Positions 8,207-19,015 are shown, counted from the first letter of the stretch. The stretch: DNA of 64,000 nucleotides from Shewanella algicola (GCF_014648035.1 NZ_BMQI01000009.1:1-64000), one strand, 5' to 3'. Notes: generated from the letters alone by a model not told the origin. Numbers and translations: made by a program.

Positions 8207-10360
8207 TTACATTTTCCAGCTTAACGTGGCACTGTAGTTTGCAGGTGCACCGTAGTAACCTTGGGCCCAGTACAAGCTATTGATGTACTTTTCATCACCA
8301 ACATTATTGGCATTAACCGCTAATCCTAGATTCTCGCTAATTTGATATTTAGCCATTAAATCAATCACCGCATAGGCGTCTTGCTTGGTAATAATCTCAG
8401 TGCCTGCGTTGTCAAAACCTTCCGCTACGACTCCTTGATTGCGCGAGATATCATCTTGCCAGCGCATGTTCATCCCGATAGAGAGCCCTTCTATGGTTTC
8501 AAAGTCATAGGTAGCGGCAAATTTTAATAGCTTGCTTGGGGTGTAAGCAGCAACGGTATCGTCACCTTCAATGTCAAAGTCGGTATAACCTATGCTGGCA
8601 TTCAAACCTGGGTAAATTTCACCGGCCACTTCAAACTCAAAACCTGTGCTACTAATCCCGTCTGCACCATAGTAAGTTTGCATGTCGATAGGTAACCCTG
8701 CAGTTTCAGGGTCAAGTACTGCAATATTGGTTTGCTCTACGTCAAAGTAGGCTAGGCTGGCAATTAAACGACCGTTAAACAATTCGCTTTTAACGCCCAC
8801 TTCGCGGCTTTCTCCGGTAATGGGGTCAAGAAACACCCCCACACTGTCGGCTTCAGTCTGTGCAACAAAATTTTCGGTGTAACTGGCGTAAGCTACTAGT
8901 TCAGGCGTAAAACTATAAACGGCACCTAAGTATGGGATAAACTTGTCATAATCGGCATCTTGGTTAACTTCGTATGACTCGCCTTCTGCTTGCCAATCGT
9001 TGTAACGTCCACCGACAATCACGTGTAAATCATCCACAACACTAAAGCGACCGGTAAAGTAAGCAGCTTGCTGTTTGCGGATCACATCGCTGCCGCGTAA
9101 GCCATCAATAAAGGTCGGTTTTGGGGTGTTGCCGTCCCAGGTGTTGAGATCTGGCATTTCGGGGAAGCCATAGTCAGTGGTGTAATCATAAAGTGAGCTG
9201 TCGGTGTAGCTCATTTTAGAATAGTTAACCCCAGCAACAAGTTGATGCTCGCGGCCAAACAGGCTGAAGTTACCATCAACATAAATATCCACTAAATCAC
9301 TTTGGTCATCTAAATCATACTCACTGCCATAACCGGTTAAGCCAAGTTCGGTATCCTTGTTTGGTGTGCCAAACACATAAAATAACTCCGTGTCTTCGTC
9401 GGTTGTTTTATGTGAGTAAGTCGCCCGTAAACGCCAGTCAGAATTAAAGTGGTGGCTTAGCTCAAACACGGTATTGTTTTTAATGACCTGCCAGTTAGAC
9501 CAGTCGGCTGAGGTGTTGGTAGAGCTGTCGTAATTGGTGGCGCTACCGTCAGTGTAAAACAACGGCAGGGCGCCCCAGTTATTGCCTGTGGCATCGTTAT
9601 TAATGTAGCTGTGGCTTAGTGATAAGCTGGTGTCGTCTGTTAAGTTGGCTTCTAAAAACACATAAAAGACATTTTTATCGGTTTCATAGCGGTCTAAATA
9701 CGAATCTTTACTTTGAGTTACCGCTACCGCTCTGGCAGCAAAGGTGTCATTAAGTCTGACAGAACCATCAGCTTCGATACGGGTGTTATTAAAGCTGCCA
9801 TAAGTACCACTAACGGTAAGTTGGTTGTCTGCAGTAGGGCGTTTCCGAATAAAGTTGATGGTGGCAGATGGATTACCCACACCTGTCATTAAGCCGTTAG
9901 CACCGCGGATAACCTCGATGCGGTCATAAATCGCGGTGTCTTCATCGGCATGGTTATTACCTGAGGTAAGTGGCAAACCAATACCGTCAATTTGAAAGTT
10001 AGTAATATCAAAACCGCGGGCGGTATAGTAAGTGCGGTCGGTTTCAATTCGCTCAACGTTAACCCCGGTAGCGGAGTCTAGCGCGGCATTGATGTCGTGT
10101 AATTGAAAGTCTTGCATTTGCGCTTCGGTGATAACCGAAACTGATTGAGGGATATCAATAATGGCGAGGTCTAAACGTGAGGCGCCACTCACTGAGTGGG
10201 CGTTGTAACCAGCAAAATAACTGCCAGTCACTTCAATTTTTTCAATGTTATCGGTGTTTACCGTGTCATTGTTGACCTCGAGAGGTTCGTCGGCAGCAAA
10301 GGCGTGTTGCGATAAGCTAATAGCGCATAGAACAGCTAGGCTAATTTTATTTAATTTCAT
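8207..10360 (-). CDS. TonB-dependent siderophore receptor
   Basis: Outer-membrane receptor of 717 residues for a ferric siderophore, energised by TonB. It has a signal peptide (MKLNKISLAVLCAISLSQHAFA), a plug domain at about 65-165 with IPQSVSVITEAQMQDF, ATGVNVERIE and RGANGLMTGVGNPSATINFI, and then a beta-barrel to the end. The plug reads like the FpvA/FhuE/FoxA siderophore branch rather than the heme or B12 branches. There is no N-terminal secretin/STN signalling domain, so it is not a sigma-regulator-type receptor. A near-consensus Fur box lies upstream and a PepSY protein gene follows. The substrate cannot be named from sequence; no siderophore synthesis genes are in the window. Confidence 0.93.
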   Translation of the reverse strand: MKLNKISLAVLCAISLSQHAFAADEPLEVNNDTVNTDNIEKIEVTGSYFAGYNAHSVSGASRLDLAIIDIPQSVSVITEAQMQDFQLHDINAALDSATGVNVERIETDRTYYTARGFDITNFQIDGIGLPLTSGNNHADEDTAIYDRIEVIRGANGLMTGVGNPSATINFIRKRPTADNQLTVSGTYGSFNNTRIEADGSVRLNDTFAARAVAVTQSKDSYLDRYETDKNVFYVFLEANLTDDTSLSLSHSYINNDATGNNWGALPLFYTDGSATNYDSSTNTSADWSNWQVIKNNTVFELSHHFNSDWRLRATYSHKTTDEDTELFYVFGTPNKDTELGLTGYGSEYDLDDQSDLVDIYVDGNFSLFGREHQLVAGVNYSKMSYTDSSLYDYTTDYGFPEMPDLNTWDGNTPKPTFIDGLRGSDVIRKQQAAYFTGRFSVVDDLHVIVGGRYNDWQAEGESYEVNQDADYDKFIPYLGAVYSFTPELVAYASYTENFVAQTEADSVGVFLDPITGESREVGVKSELFNGRLIASLAYFDVEQTNIAVLDPETAGLPIDMQTYYGADGISSTGFEFEVAGEIYPGLNASIGYTDFDIEGDDTVAAYTPSKLLKFAATYDFETIEGLSIGMNMRWQDDISRNQGVVAEGFDNAGTEIITKQDAYAVIDLMAKYQISENLGLAVNANNVGDEKYINSLYWAQGYYGAPANYSATLSWKM

Positions 10361-10441
10361 GGTGTTATCATCTTCAGCGGCTATGAACGAGTCCTTGTTC
10401 GTTATGTGTCATTATGTTTTAGCCGAGATAATACACTTGAT

Positions 10442-10460
10442 GTTAATGAAAATCATTATC
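10442..10460. promoter_or_regulatory. Fur box
   Basis: GTTAATGAAAATCATTATC agrees with the 19-bp Fur consensus GATAATGATAATCATTATC at 17 of 19 positions. It sits about 80 bp upstream of the siderophore receptor start, so iron repression of the receptor and PepSY genes is expected. Confidence 0.85.
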
Positions 10461-10541
10461 ATTTACATTTTGTGAGTTTTGTAAATTTAATCTTTGAAGA
10501 GGGAGGTTTGCTAGGGATTGATCATCATGATAACGAATAGA

Positions 10542-10567
10542 ATTAAGGCGCCAGAAGGCGCCTTAAT
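10542..10567 (-). terminator. Probable terminator of purC
   Basis: Perfect 11-bp inverted repeat ATTAAGGCGCC/GGCGCCTTAAT with loop AGAA, 20 bp beyond the purC stop. The U-tract is poor. Confidence 0.55.
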
Positions 10568-10586
10568 GCATATAGCGAGAGCATGA

Positions 10587-11690
10587 TTAGTCAACTAAAT
10601 CGTATTGCTCACGTAGCACTTTGATGATGTCTGCTTTTGGATTCGTCGGCAGTGCAATGCTGTTACCGGTGACTTTTTCTGCCACGCCAGTGTAAGTACG
10701 CGACACGTTCATCATGGCTTCAAGTGGTAAGTCATTGTCACGGGCAAGGGCTTCACGTTCTGGCATTCTGTCTTTGTTTAACAGAATATCGGCATCGTCA
10801 AAATGATTTAATAAGAACTGACGGAAGCCTTCTTTTGAGTTCTCAACAATCTTACCGTCGCGATAAGCTGCACCGTCCCAAATACGTGATGAGTCTGGGG
10901 TGCCGACTTCATCCATATAAATCAGTTTTGACTGACCGTTTTTGTCATTCACGTAGCCAAACTCAAATTTGGTATCGACAAACACCTGGTCAAGTTTTGC
11001 CAGCGCGTCTGAAATCACCTTGAACCCTTGTTTTAGCAGGGTTTCATATAAGTCGATATCTTGTGGCTTTTCAAAGCCAAATGCCTGGTAGTTGGCTTCA
11101 ATGTCGTTGCGGCTGATATTCACGTCATCTTGCGCAGGCACGCCTGGAATACCGGTTAAAATACCTTTGGTTGATGGGGTGATCAGTAATTCAGGTAATT
11201 TTTGATCTTTACTTAACCCTTCTGGCAAGGTGATGCCACAAAAAACACGTTCGCCTTTTGAGTAGGCACGCCACATTGAGCCGGTAATGTATTGACGACA
11301 AATGGCTTCAACTTTAATGGGACGGGCTTTTTGTACTATCCACACAAATGGGTGCGGAATATCTAAAATGTGGCTATCAGCTAAACCGTTTTCAGCAAAT
11401 AAACCAAACCAGTGGTTTGAAATCGCATTTAATGCAGCGCCTTTGCCTGGAATGCCTTGCAAATTACCTTCGCCATGGAAGATGCAGTCAAATGCTGAAA
11501 TGCGGTCACTGATCACCATAATAGCAAGTGGGGTATCTTCTGGGACATCGTAACCTTTCTCCTGAATAAGGCGACGGCTATCGGTATCAGTTAACCAGTA
11601 AACGCTGCGAACTTTGCCACTGTGGACAGGCTTGTCGGTACGGATAGGTAAATCATTGTTCACGGCAAGAACGGAATCAGCAAGACTCAT
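10587..11690 (-). CDS. purC: SAICAR synthase (long form)
   Basis: Phosphoribosylaminoimidazole-succinocarboxamide synthase, which joins CAIR and aspartate with ATP in purine synthesis. The product from Met at 11690 is 367 residues, the long form common in Shewanella and clearly longer than the E. coli enzyme of about 237. Recognisable segments are [11 protein letters not shown] near the N-terminus (nucleotide-binding loop), [18 protein letters not shown] text ([16 protein letters not shown]), and [13 protein letters not shown] near residue 270. The frame extends nine codons further to 11717, but AAGGA sits eight bases before the ATG at 11690, so that start is preferred. It is a single gene, not linked to other purine genes here. 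Confidence 0.93.
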   Translation of the reverse strand: MSLADSVLAVNNDLPIRTDKPVHSGKVRSVYWLTDTDSRRLIQEKGYDVPEDTPLAIMVISDRISAFDCIFHGEGNLQGIPGKGAALNAISNHWFGLFAENGLADSHILDIPHPFVWIVQKARPIKVEAICRQYITGSMWRAYSKGERVFCGITLPEGLSKDQKLPELLITPSTKGILTGIPGVPAQDDVNISRNDIEANYQAFGFEKPQDIDLYETLLKQGFKVISDALAKLDQVFVDTKFEFGYVNDKNGQSKLIYMDEVGTPDSSRIWDGAAYRDGKIVENSKEGFRQFLLNHFDDADILLNKDRMPEREALARDNDLPLEAMMNVSRTYTGVAEKVTGNSIALPTNPKADIIKVLREQYDLVD

Positions 11691-11888
11691 GCGAGTGTTC
11701 CTTAGGTAGTAGGGCACATAGGTTTTTTATGGCGGCTATTTTACCTCTATTAGCTGGATTTGCCACGCGAAAAGGGTGTGTTGAAATAGGCTTTTTTATT
11801 ATGCGAACAATCAACTACAGATGTGGAAGACTTTAGTCCTTCATTCAGGCAATATTCACCGCCTAAATAATGTAATGAGTGAGCCAAC

Positions 11889-12857
11889 GTGGGGACTGAA
11901 CAACAAAACGCCAATAATCGCTTAGGGCTGATATTTGTTTCTATTGCGATACTTTTCTGGGGAATATTGCCCATAGCGCTCAAACTCTCTGGTGGTTTTA
12001 TTACTCCGGTCACCTTGACCTGGTTTCGGTTTTTAATGGCATTCGTAGTGACGTTGCTTATTCAATGGAAAATCGGTGCGCTGCGTCAATTTGTGGGTTT
12101 ACCTCGGGCTGTATGGCTAAAACTCACCTTGGCTGGTGTATTGCTGATGTGTAATTACGTGTCATTTGTGTACTCATTGGGCTACTTAGCCCCAGGCACC
12201 GCACAACTCAATTTTCAAACCGCGCCATTCTTTTTAGCATTTGGCGGGGTGTTGTTTTTTAAAGAGCGCTTTAATGCTTTTCAGCTCAGTTGTTTTGCCA
12301 CACTTGCGCTGGGGATGTTGATGTTTTTCCATCCGCAGCTCGACTTAAGCCACGCTAGCGACCATCAAGTATTGATGGGGATTATTATTGTGCAGTTCTC
12401 GGTGATGTCGTGGACCAGCTATGCGTTATTGCAAAAGTCGGTAAGTCAGCGAATATCGCCTAGTAATGTATTGTTGTTTATTTATGGTTTAGGCATTTTT
12501 GCCATGGCACCGTTTAGCGATTTTAGCCAGTTTGAGGCCATGACATTAAACCAATGGTGGATTGTATTATTTTGCGGTGCTAATACTTTAATCGCTTATG
12601 GCTGCTTTGCTCAGGCCTTGCATTATTGGCCAACCGCTCAAGTGAGTGCGATGTTGTCTTTAACGCCAGTGTTGAGCTTTACCGTGACCGAACTGGTGGT
12701 CAGTTTAGGCTGGTGGAGCGGGATATTTAGCAGCGCCAATATCGATTTATTATCATTAATGGGCATTGTATTAATTGTCTGTGCGGTTTTTACGGTACAA
12801 ATTGTGCCTATGTATCAAAAGCGCAAGCAGGCTAAAGCATTCAGGACGTTACTGTAA
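11889..12857 (+). CDS. EamA/DMT-family transporter
   Basis: Inner-membrane protein of 322 residues with about ten hydrophobic helices arranged as two EamA halves, the drug/metabolite transporter pattern (first helix LIFVSIAILFWGILPIALKL; second half from about residue 165). Such proteins export amino acids, metabolites or drugs, and the substrate cannot be read from sequence. The start is GTG at 11889: an in-frame TGA at 11880-11882 excludes anything further upstream, and a clear Shine-Dalgarno sequence is lacking. It is divergent from purC and a single gene ahead of a repeat cluster and terminator. Confidence 0.8.
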   Translation: MGTEQQNANNRLGLIFVSIAILFWGILPIALKLSGGFITPVTLTWFRFLMAFVVTLLIQWKIGALRQFVGLPRAVWLKLTLAGVLLMCNYVSFVYSLGYLAPGTAQLNFQTAPFFLAFGGVLFFKERFNAFQLSCFATLALGMLMFFHPQLDLSHASDHQVLMGIIIVQFSVMSWTSYALLQKSVSQRISPSNVLLFIYGLGIFAMAPFSDFSQFEAMTLNQWWIVLFCGANTLIAYGCFAQALHYWPTAQVSAMLSLTPVLSFTVTELVVSLGWWSGIFSSANIDLLSLMGIVLIVCAVFTVQIVPMYQKRKQAKAFRTLL

Positions 12858-12934
12858 CATTTTGGTGCAAAAGAATTATCACTAGGGTCGCTTTGCTGCT
12901 AGGGCGGACTGCGTCCTGTTAGAAATGATAACAA

Positions 12935-13009
12935 GCGCTCTAATATTCTAGAACCTAGCAGCGTAGCGCTCTAGTACTCTAGAATCTAGCAGCGTAGCGC
13001 TCTAGAGTC
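12935..13009. repeat. 31-bp tandem repeat, about 2.4 copies, each with a hairpin
   Basis: Two full 31-bp units start at 12935 and 12966, and a partial third at 12997, all opening with GCGCTCTA. Across unit junctions lie the identical 20-mers CTAGCAGCGTAGCGCTCTAG (12955-12974 and 12986-13005). Each can fold as CTAG, bulged C, AGCG, loop TAG, CGCT, CTAG. The block is intergenic between the EamA gene and the terminator shared with the helicase gene. Confidence 0.8.
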
Positions 13010-13031
13010 TTTACTATTAAAAACTGAAAAC

Positions 13032-13060
13032 AAAAATGGAGCCCTGAGGCTCCATTTTTT
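13032..13060. terminator. Bidirectional terminator
   Basis: Stem AAAAATGGAGCC/GGCTCCATTTTT with loop CTGA, A-rich left and T-rich right flanks, between the convergent EamA and helicase genes. Confidence 0.88.
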
Positions 13061-13079
13061 GTGTCATTCAACTGAATGA

Positions 13080-14879
13080 TTAGCCATTGTCACGTGGCTT
13101 ACGTGGACGACGTTCTGCACCTGCAGGACGGTCACCGCGTGGACGATCACCACGAGGCTTGCGTGGCGCACCACGACCAGAGTCTGCAAACACTTCATCA
13201 CCGGCTTCACGGATGTTAAGTGGACGACCACATACACGTACCTTTTTAAGGTGAGATAGAATGTCTTTTGGCATGCCGTCTGGTAAGTCAACGGTAGTCA
13301 CTTGGTCGAATAATTGAATTTGACCAATGAAACGGCTGTCGATGTTAGCTTCGTTAGCAATAGCGCCAACAATGTTACCCACACCAACACCATTTTCACG
13401 ACCCACATCGATAACATAACGGTTCATTTTCACGTCTGGGTTATCTTTTAGGGTGTCTGCACTACCAAAGCTAGTTGGCGCCGGACGGTTACTGCGCTCA
13501 CGACGTGGACGGTCGCTGTTGCGATCACCACGGTCATCACGTGAATCACGTTGACGCTCAGTAATCGTTGGTAATTGTAACGGACGCTCTTGCTGTACTT
13601 GTTGTAATAATGCAGCGGCTAATAAGTCGGTATCAACTTCAAGCTGTTGGCATAATTCAGCAACGGCATTTTTCATGAAATCTAAGTCGCCGTTTAAGGT
13701 TTCTTGGATTTGCTCGCCTAAACGAGATAAACGACGCTCTGCAACTGTCTCAGGGCTAGGCACTTTCATTGGCGAAATACGGCTGTTTGTTGCACGTTCG
13801 ATAGTGCGTAACATACGCATTTCACGGTTGGTCACAAACAAAATGGCCATACCTTTACGGCCAGCGCGACCAGTACGACCGATACGGTGTACGTAGGCTT
13901 CTGAATCGTAAGGAATATCGTAGTTTACAACGTGGCCAATACGTTCAACGTCTAAACCACGTGCTGCTACGTCAGTTGCAATCAAAATGTCTAACTTGCC
14001 GCGTTTTAACTGCTCAACAGCGCGCTCACGTGCTTGTTGGTTCATGTCACCGTGTAGTGGTGATGATGCGTAACCGCGAGCTTCTAATTTTTCTGCTAAT
14101 TCAACACAGCTGTTACGAGTACGTACGAAAATGATAATACCTTCAGTATTTTCAACTTCTAATACGCGTACTAAGGCTTCAAGTTTGTTGTGTTGTGAAA
14201 CTTGCACAAAACGTTGGTCAATTGACTCTACCGTAGTGTGGCTAGCAGCAATGCTGATGTTAACTGGGCTGTTCAAATGCTTGTTAGCTACGCGCTTGAT
14301 TTGCTCAGGCATAGTGGCAGAGAACAACGCAAGTTGGCTGTTAGCTGGTTTATGTTCTAGAACCCATTCGATATCATCGATGAAGCCCATTTTTAACATT
14401 TCATCAGCTTCATCAAGCACTAATGCTTTTAATGTGTCTAATTTTAGTGTGCCACGACGCATGTGATCCATTACACGGCCAGGTGTACCAACAATCACTT
14501 GTGGGCCACGCTTAAGGGCGTTTAACTGTTGTTGCATGCTTTGACCGCCGTAAATAGGCAGTACGTGGAAACCTTTCATGTGTTTTGCATAGCTACCAAA
14601 AGCTTCTGCAACCTGAACGGCTAGTTCACGAGTTGGAGCCAACACTAAAATCTGTGGAGCATTGATTTTCATGTCGATTTTGTTTAGTAAAGGCAGGGCG
14701 AATGCACCTGTTTTACCGGTACCGGTTTGCGCTTGACCGATAATATCTTTACCTGCCATTAGCGGGTCGATACTAGCAGACTGAATTGGCGTTGGTTTTT
14801 CGTAACCAAGCTCGTCAAGTGAACGCAACAAATACTCAGACAGGCCGAGTTCGCGGAAAGTTCTTTCATTGGATGACAT
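13080..14879 (-). CDS. deaD: DEAD-box ATP-dependent RNA helicase, DeaD/CsdA type
   Basis: Cytoplasmic RNA helicase of 599 residues used in ribosome assembly and mRNA decay, mainly in the cold. The motifs are in order: Q motif (GYEKPTPIQ), AQTGTGKTGAF (Walker A), PTRELAVQ, DEADEML, SAT, then RGLDVERIGHVVNYD and HRIGRTGRAG in the second RecA lobe (to about residue 370). A DbpA-like RNA-binding domain follows at about 475-555 (VGRENGVGVGNIVGAIANEA), and the end is an Arg/Gly/Pro-rich tail (RKPRGDRPRGDRP). Length and tail fit DeaD rather than SrmB, RhlB or RhlE. The promoter proposed at 14985-14990 leaves a leader of about 100 nt, as is common for cold-induced helicase genes. Confidence 0.93.
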   Translation of the reverse strand: MSSNERTFRELGLSEYLLRSLDELGYEKPTPIQSASIDPLMAGKDIIGQAQTGTGKTGAFALPLLNKIDMKINAPQILVLAPTRELAVQVAEAFGSYAKHMKGFHVLPIYGGQSMQQQLNALKRGPQVIVGTPGRVMDHMRRGTLKLDTLKALVLDEADEMLKMGFIDDIEWVLEHKPANSQLALFSATMPEQIKRVANKHLNSPVNISIAASHTTVESIDQRFVQVSQHNKLEALVRVLEVENTEGIIIFVRTRNSCVELAEKLEARGYASSPLHGDMNQQARERAVEQLKRGKLDILIATDVAARGLDVERIGHVVNYDIPYDSEAYVHRIGRTGRAGRKGMAILFVTNREMRMLRTIERATNSRISPMKVPSPETVAERRLSRLGEQIQETLNGDLDFMKNAVAELCQQLEVDTDLLAAALLQQVQQERPLQLPTITERQRDSRDDRGDRNSDRPRRERSNRPAPTSFGSADTLKDNPDVKMNRYVIDVGRENGVGVGNIVGAIANEANIDSRFIGQIQLFDQVTTVDLPDGMPKDILSHLKKVRVCGRPLNIREAGDEVFADSGRGAPRKPRGDRPRGDRPAGAERRPRKPRDNG

Positions 14880-14984
14880 TGAGTTGTAGCCTTGTGGATG
14901 CGCACGAAGTTCGGAAGCTCGTGCTAAAGTTTCACAGACAGAAAATCAACCCCGTGTCGATTTCCCGCGCCGATAAGGGGGCGT

Positions 14985-14990
14985 ATTATA
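14985..14990 (-). promoter_or_regulatory. Candidate -10 box for the deaD-type gene
   Basis: The minus strand reads TATAAT about 105 bp upstream of the helicase start. The -35 region is weak. A GC-rich leader lies between the two. Confidence 0.4.
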
Positions 14991-15040
14991 GCAGCAAGTA
15001 TGCGATTTGACCACGTAAAAACTGAAAATAAACATCAATT

Positions 15041-15065
15041 TGGCCAATAATCGTTAAGATTGGCC
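15041..15065 (-). terminator. Possible terminator of the M28 peptidase gene
   Basis: GGCCAAT at 15042-15048 pairs with ATTGGCC at 15059-15065. It lies 70 bp after the peptidase stop and before the helicase promoter. There is only a loose U-rich tail. Confidence 0.35.
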
Positions 15066-15133
15066 TGATTCTTGATTTGTAGAAGTCACTAATTGGTTGA
15101 AAAGTGAACGTTTGTTGTCATCTAACCGTACTT

Positions 15134-16105
15134 TTATGGTGACTCAGTCAGTTTATCTATCTGCAGCAGTTGGTACACGGTTTCGGCCACTGCCACGATA
15201 AAGTCAATATCGAGGGTGTCTGGGGTGTCATATTCAGTGTGGTATTGCGGATGTGGCGGTACGCCAAAATACACCCATTTATACCCTGCCTTGTGAAACG
15301 GGTAATGATCCGATGCCCTTAACCAATCGGCTTTTTGTAAGCGCCCGCTGAGTAAGCTGCTGCGATGAGTGCGAATGCATAATTGCGTTTTTTGCATCAG
15401 TTGTGCCCGAATGGCTTCAAACTGTGCAAGATTCTTTTCACCTTCCATATAAATTGCTCGGCGGCGATTGGGGTGGCCAATCATGTCAAGATTAACACTT
15501 AATTCCACGTCAATGCTTGGGTCTTGCTGCAACAACTTTACTAGGGCGTAACTGCCAAACAACCCCGGCTCTTCGGCATCGGTTGCCACTAACATCAAGT
15601 TAACGTTATCTATGTCAGTCTGTTGTTGCCAACGTTGAGCAATCGCCAGCATACCGGCAACGCCAGAGGCATTGTCGTCGGCGCCAGGAAACACCGTACT
15701 CCCTTTTTGGCCTAAATGATCGTAATGGGCGGTAATGATCCGCCAGCGACGTGAGGGGACTTTTGCAGGAATGGTCGCGACTAAATTAACCCCAGTTATC
15801 GTTGAAAATTGATAGTCGAAAGTAAAGGGGATGGTAAATTCTGCTTGCCAAGGTTTAAGCCCAACCTGATGAAAGCGCGCAATAATATAATCTTGCGCGG
15901 CTTGAGAGCCAAACGATGAGGTTTTGCGCCCTTGAAACTCAGCAGAAGCCAGTTGGTTGATATCTTGATGTATTTGCTCTGTTGCATCAGGCCAAGTGGT
16001 GGTAAATGTGGAGGAGCATTCGGGTAAGTTGGAGCTGCAACCGCTGGTTAGACTGAGTAATAAAAGCAACCCAACCACCCGATAACGAGTAAGAGGCATG
16101 AACAT
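15134..16105 (-). CDS. M28-family metallopeptidase lipoprotein
   Basis: Zinc-dependent exopeptidase of 323 residues, probably an aminopeptidase acting in the periplasm or on the cell surface. The N-terminus is a lipoprotein signal with lipobox LTSGC (Cys23). The co-catalytic zinc ligands of clan MH are visible: His in ITAHYDHLGQ, bridging Asp in GADDNASG, the general-base and ligand Glu pair in DAEEPGLFGS, Asp in LDMIGHP, and His in ASDHYPFHKAGY. The ATG at 16105 is supported by GAGGAG seven bases upstream. It lies 42 bp downstream of uvrA on the same strand and might be co-transcribed with it. Confidence 0.88.
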   Translation of the reverse strand: MFMPLTRYRVVGLLLLLSLTSGCSSNLPECSSTFTTTWPDATEQIHQDINQLASAEFQGRKTSSFGSQAAQDYIIARFHQVGLKPWQAEFTIPFTFDYQFSTITGVNLVATIPAKVPSRRWRIITAHYDHLGQKGSTVFPGADDNASGVAGMLAIAQRWQQQTDIDNVNLMLVATDAEEPGLFGSYALVKLLQQDPSIDVELSVNLDMIGHPNRRRAIYMEGEKNLAQFEAIRAQLMQKTQLCIRTHRSSLLSGRLQKADWLRASDHYPFHKAGYKWVYFGVPPHPQYHTEYDTPDTLDIDFIVAVAETVYQLLQIDKLTESP

Positions 16106-16147
16106 ATCGGCACTCCTCTTTGTTATGGGTGGATGGGAAACATAAGG

Positions 16148-19015
16148 CTACTTTTTATCTTTCGCTTTGGTTTTAGCGCGTTGCTTATGAATCTCCAGCA
16201 TCGGCTTTAAGAATCGAGCGGTATGCGACTCAGGGTGCTCGGCGACATCTTCAGGGCTACCGGTAGCTAAAATCATGCCGCCGCCAGCGCCGCCTTCTGG
16301 GCCTAAGTCTACAATCCAGTCTGCGGTTTTAATCACATCTAAATTGTGCTCAATCACCACAACAGTATTGCCATGCGACTTTAAGCGATGCAGTACATCT
16401 AACAATAGTTGAATGTCAGCAAAGTGAAGACCTGTAGTCGGTTCATCTAAAATGTACAAGGTTTTACCTGTGTCGCGTTTAGATAACTCTTTTGCCAGCT
16501 TAACCCGCTGCGCTTCACCACCAGACAAGGTGGTTGCACTTTGACCTAAGCGGATATACGACAAACCTACATCCATTAACGTTTGCAGTTTGCGCGCAAT
16601 CGATGGAATAGCATCAAAATAGCTGCGGGCATCTTCAACGGTCATTTGCAGCACTTCGTGAATGTTTTTACCTTTGTATTTCACCTCTAAGGTTTCGCGG
16701 TTATAGCGTTTTCCTTTGCATGAGTCACAAGGCACATACACGTCTGGTAAAAAGTGCATCTCAACTTTAATTAAGCCATCACCCTGACAAGCTTCGCAGC
16801 GTCCGCCTTTGACGTTAAATGAGAAGCGGCCTACTAGATAACCACGAGTACGCGACTCTTGCGTGCCGGCAAACAACTCACGTATAGGGGTAAAAATACC
16901 CGTGTAAGTTGCTGGATTTGAACGCGGTGTGCGGCCAATGGGGCTTTGGTCGATATCGACAACTTTGTCGCATTGCTCCATGCCTTTAATGCTTTTATAA
17001 GGTGCAGGTTCGTCGACCGTAGCGCCATTAAGCATGCGATGGGCAATTTTAAAGAAGGTGTCGTTAATCAGAGTTGATTTGCCAGAGCCTGATACACCCG
17101 TAATACAGGTGAATAGCCCAATCGGAATGGTTAAATCGACATCTTGCAAGTTGTTACCTGTGGCGCCAAATAGCTCAATGACCTTTTTGGGGTCAATCGG
17201 TGTTCGCTCATCACTGATGTGAATTTGCTTTTTGCCAGAAATATATTGGCCAGTGACCGACTCTTCGCAGTTAAGGATATCGTCTAATGTGCCGTCGCAA
17301 ATGACTTCGCCGCCGTGTACACCTGCCCCAGGGCCAATGTCGATAACATGATCGGCTAAACGAATGGCATCTTCGTCGTGCTCAACCACAATAACGGTAT
17401 TGCCTAAATCACGAAGGTGAATAAGGGTTTGTAATAAACGTTCGTTGTCGCGTTGATGTAAACCAATGGAAGGTTCATCCAATACGTACATAACGCCCAC
17501 AAGCCCTGCACCAATTTGGCTGGCTAAACGGATACGCTGTGCTTCGCCGCCCGATAAGGTTTCGGCTGAGCGCGATAAGCTTAAATAATTCAAACCAACG
17601 TTGACCAAAAAGCCTAAACGTTCGCCGATTTCTTTTAAGATTTTTTCAGCAATTTGCGCCCGTTGGCCTTCAAAGGTGACGGTATCAAAGTACGCTTTGG
17701 CTTCGCCAATGGACCAGGTGGTTAATTGCGGCAAGTTAAGCTCGCCAATAAACACGTTGCGGGCTTCTTCACGAAGGCGTGACCCCCCACAGCTATTACA
17801 TGGCTGCATATTAATAAACTTAGAAAGCTCGTCACGCACCGAATGACTTTCGGTTTCACGGTAGCGGCGGTCCATGTTATTTAAAATACCTTCAAACGGA
17901 TGGTTACGTACCACCACGTCACCACGGTCGTTAATGTACTTAAAGGCAATGTTTTGTTTGCCTGAACCATACAGGACAATCTTTTTCACTTTGTCGCTGA
18001 GTTTAGCAAAGGGCTTTTCAACATCAAATTTGTAATGTTCTGCTAATGAGCTGAGCATTTGGAAATAGTAAAAATTGCGTCTGTCCCAGCCTCTTACAGC
18101 GCCACCGGCTAATGATAATTCGTCGTTGGTGATCACGCGGTCTGGGTCAAAAAACTGTTGTACGCCTAAACCATCACAGGTTTGGCAAGCCCCCGCCGGA
18201 TTGTTAAACGAGAAAATGCGCGGTTCAAGCTCGGCCATTGAATAACCACAATGCGGACAAGCAAAGTTTGCCGAAAACACTAATTCTTCGGTTGTTGAAT
18301 CGTCCATGCTGGCAATTTTTGCGATACCACCTGACAACTCTAATGCCGTTTCAAATGATTCAGCTAAACGTTGTTTTATGTCTTCACGTACTTTAAAGCG
18401 GTCAACAACCACTTCAATAGTATGTTTTATGTGTAAATCTAACGTCGGTGGGTCGGTTAAGTCACACACTTCGCCGTCAATACGGGCGCGGATGTAACCT
18501 TGGGCCGACAAACTTTCAAGCAGTTTAACGTGCTCACCTTTACGATCGTTTACCACTGGCGCGAGCAGCATTTGGCGGCTGTCTTGTGGCATCGCCAGCA
18601 CTTTATCGACCATCTGGCTGACCGTTTGTGCCGACAAAGGTAAGTTATGAGTTGGGCAGCGTGGCTCGCCGACACGGGCAAATAACAGGCGTAAATAATC
18701 GTAGATTTCGGTAATGGTGCCCACGGTTGAACGTGGATTATGCGAAGTCGATTTTTGCTCAATTGAAATGGCTGGGCTTAAGCCTTCGATATGATCGACA
18801 TCGGGTTTTTCCATCATACTTAAAAATTGGCGCGCATAAGCCGACAGCGATTCGACATAACGACGTTGACCTTCTGCATACAGAGTGTCGAAGGCTAAAG
18901 ATGATTTTCCGGAACCGGATAATCCTGTAATAACAATAAGTTTGTCACGTGGAATTGTTAGATTGATGTTTTTCAGATTGTGGGTGCGGGCACCGCGTAT
19001 TTCAATTTTATCCAT
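16148..19015 (-). CDS. uvrA: Excinuclease ABC subunit A
   Basis: Damage-recognition ATPase of nucleotide excision repair, partner of UvrB. The product is 955 residues against a usual 940. It has two ABC cassettes: Walker [17 protein letters not shown] near residue 32 and [13 protein letters not shown] near 645, with signature motifs [12 protein letters not shown] and [12 protein letters not shown]. Two zinc modules are visible, [10 protein letters not shown]...CQTCDGLG and [11 protein letters not shown]...[10 protein letters not shown]. The C-terminus ends in a short lysine-rich tail. In many gamma-proteobacteria uvrA is divergent from ssb; here a MFS gene sits between them. No convincing LexA box was seen upstream. 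Confidence 0.97.
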   Translation of the reverse strand: MDKIEIRGARTHNLKNINLTIPRDKLIVITGLSGSGKSSLAFDTLYAEGQRRYVESLSAYARQFLSMMEKPDVDHIEGLSPAISIEQKSTSHNPRSTVGTITEIYDYLRLLFARVGEPRCPTHNLPLSAQTVSQMVDKVLAMPQDSRQMLLAPVVNDRKGEHVKLLESLSAQGYIRARIDGEVCDLTDPPTLDLHIKHTIEVVVDRFKVREDIKQRLAESFETALELSGGIAKIASMDDSTTEELVFSANFACPHCGYSMAELEPRIFSFNNPAGACQTCDGLGVQQFFDPDRVITNDELSLAGGAVRGWDRRNFYYFQMLSSLAEHYKFDVEKPFAKLSDKVKKIVLYGSGKQNIAFKYINDRGDVVVRNHPFEGILNNMDRRYRETESHSVRDELSKFINMQPCNSCGGSRLREEARNVFIGELNLPQLTTWSIGEAKAYFDTVTFEGQRAQIAEKILKEIGERLGFLVNVGLNYLSLSRSAETLSGGEAQRIRLASQIGAGLVGVMYVLDEPSIGLHQRDNERLLQTLIHLRDLGNTVIVVEHDEDAIRLADHVIDIGPGAGVHGGEVICDGTLDDILNCEESVTGQYISGKKQIHISDERTPIDPKKVIELFGATGNNLQDVDLTIPIGLFTCITGVSGSGKSTLINDTFFKIAHRMLNGATVDEPAPYKSIKGMEQCDKVVDIDQSPIGRTPRSNPATYTGIFTPIRELFAGTQESRTRGYLVGRFSFNVKGGRCEACQGDGLIKVEMHFLPDVYVPCDSCKGKRYNRETLEVKYKGKNIHEVLQMTVEDARSYFDAIPSIARKLQTLMDVGLSYIRLGQSATTLSGGEAQRVKLAKELSKRDTGKTLYILDEPTTGLHFADIQLLLDVLHRLKSHGNTVVVIEHNLDVIKTADWIVDLGPEGGAGGGMILATGSPEDVAEHPESHTARFLKPMLEIHKQRAKTKAKDKK

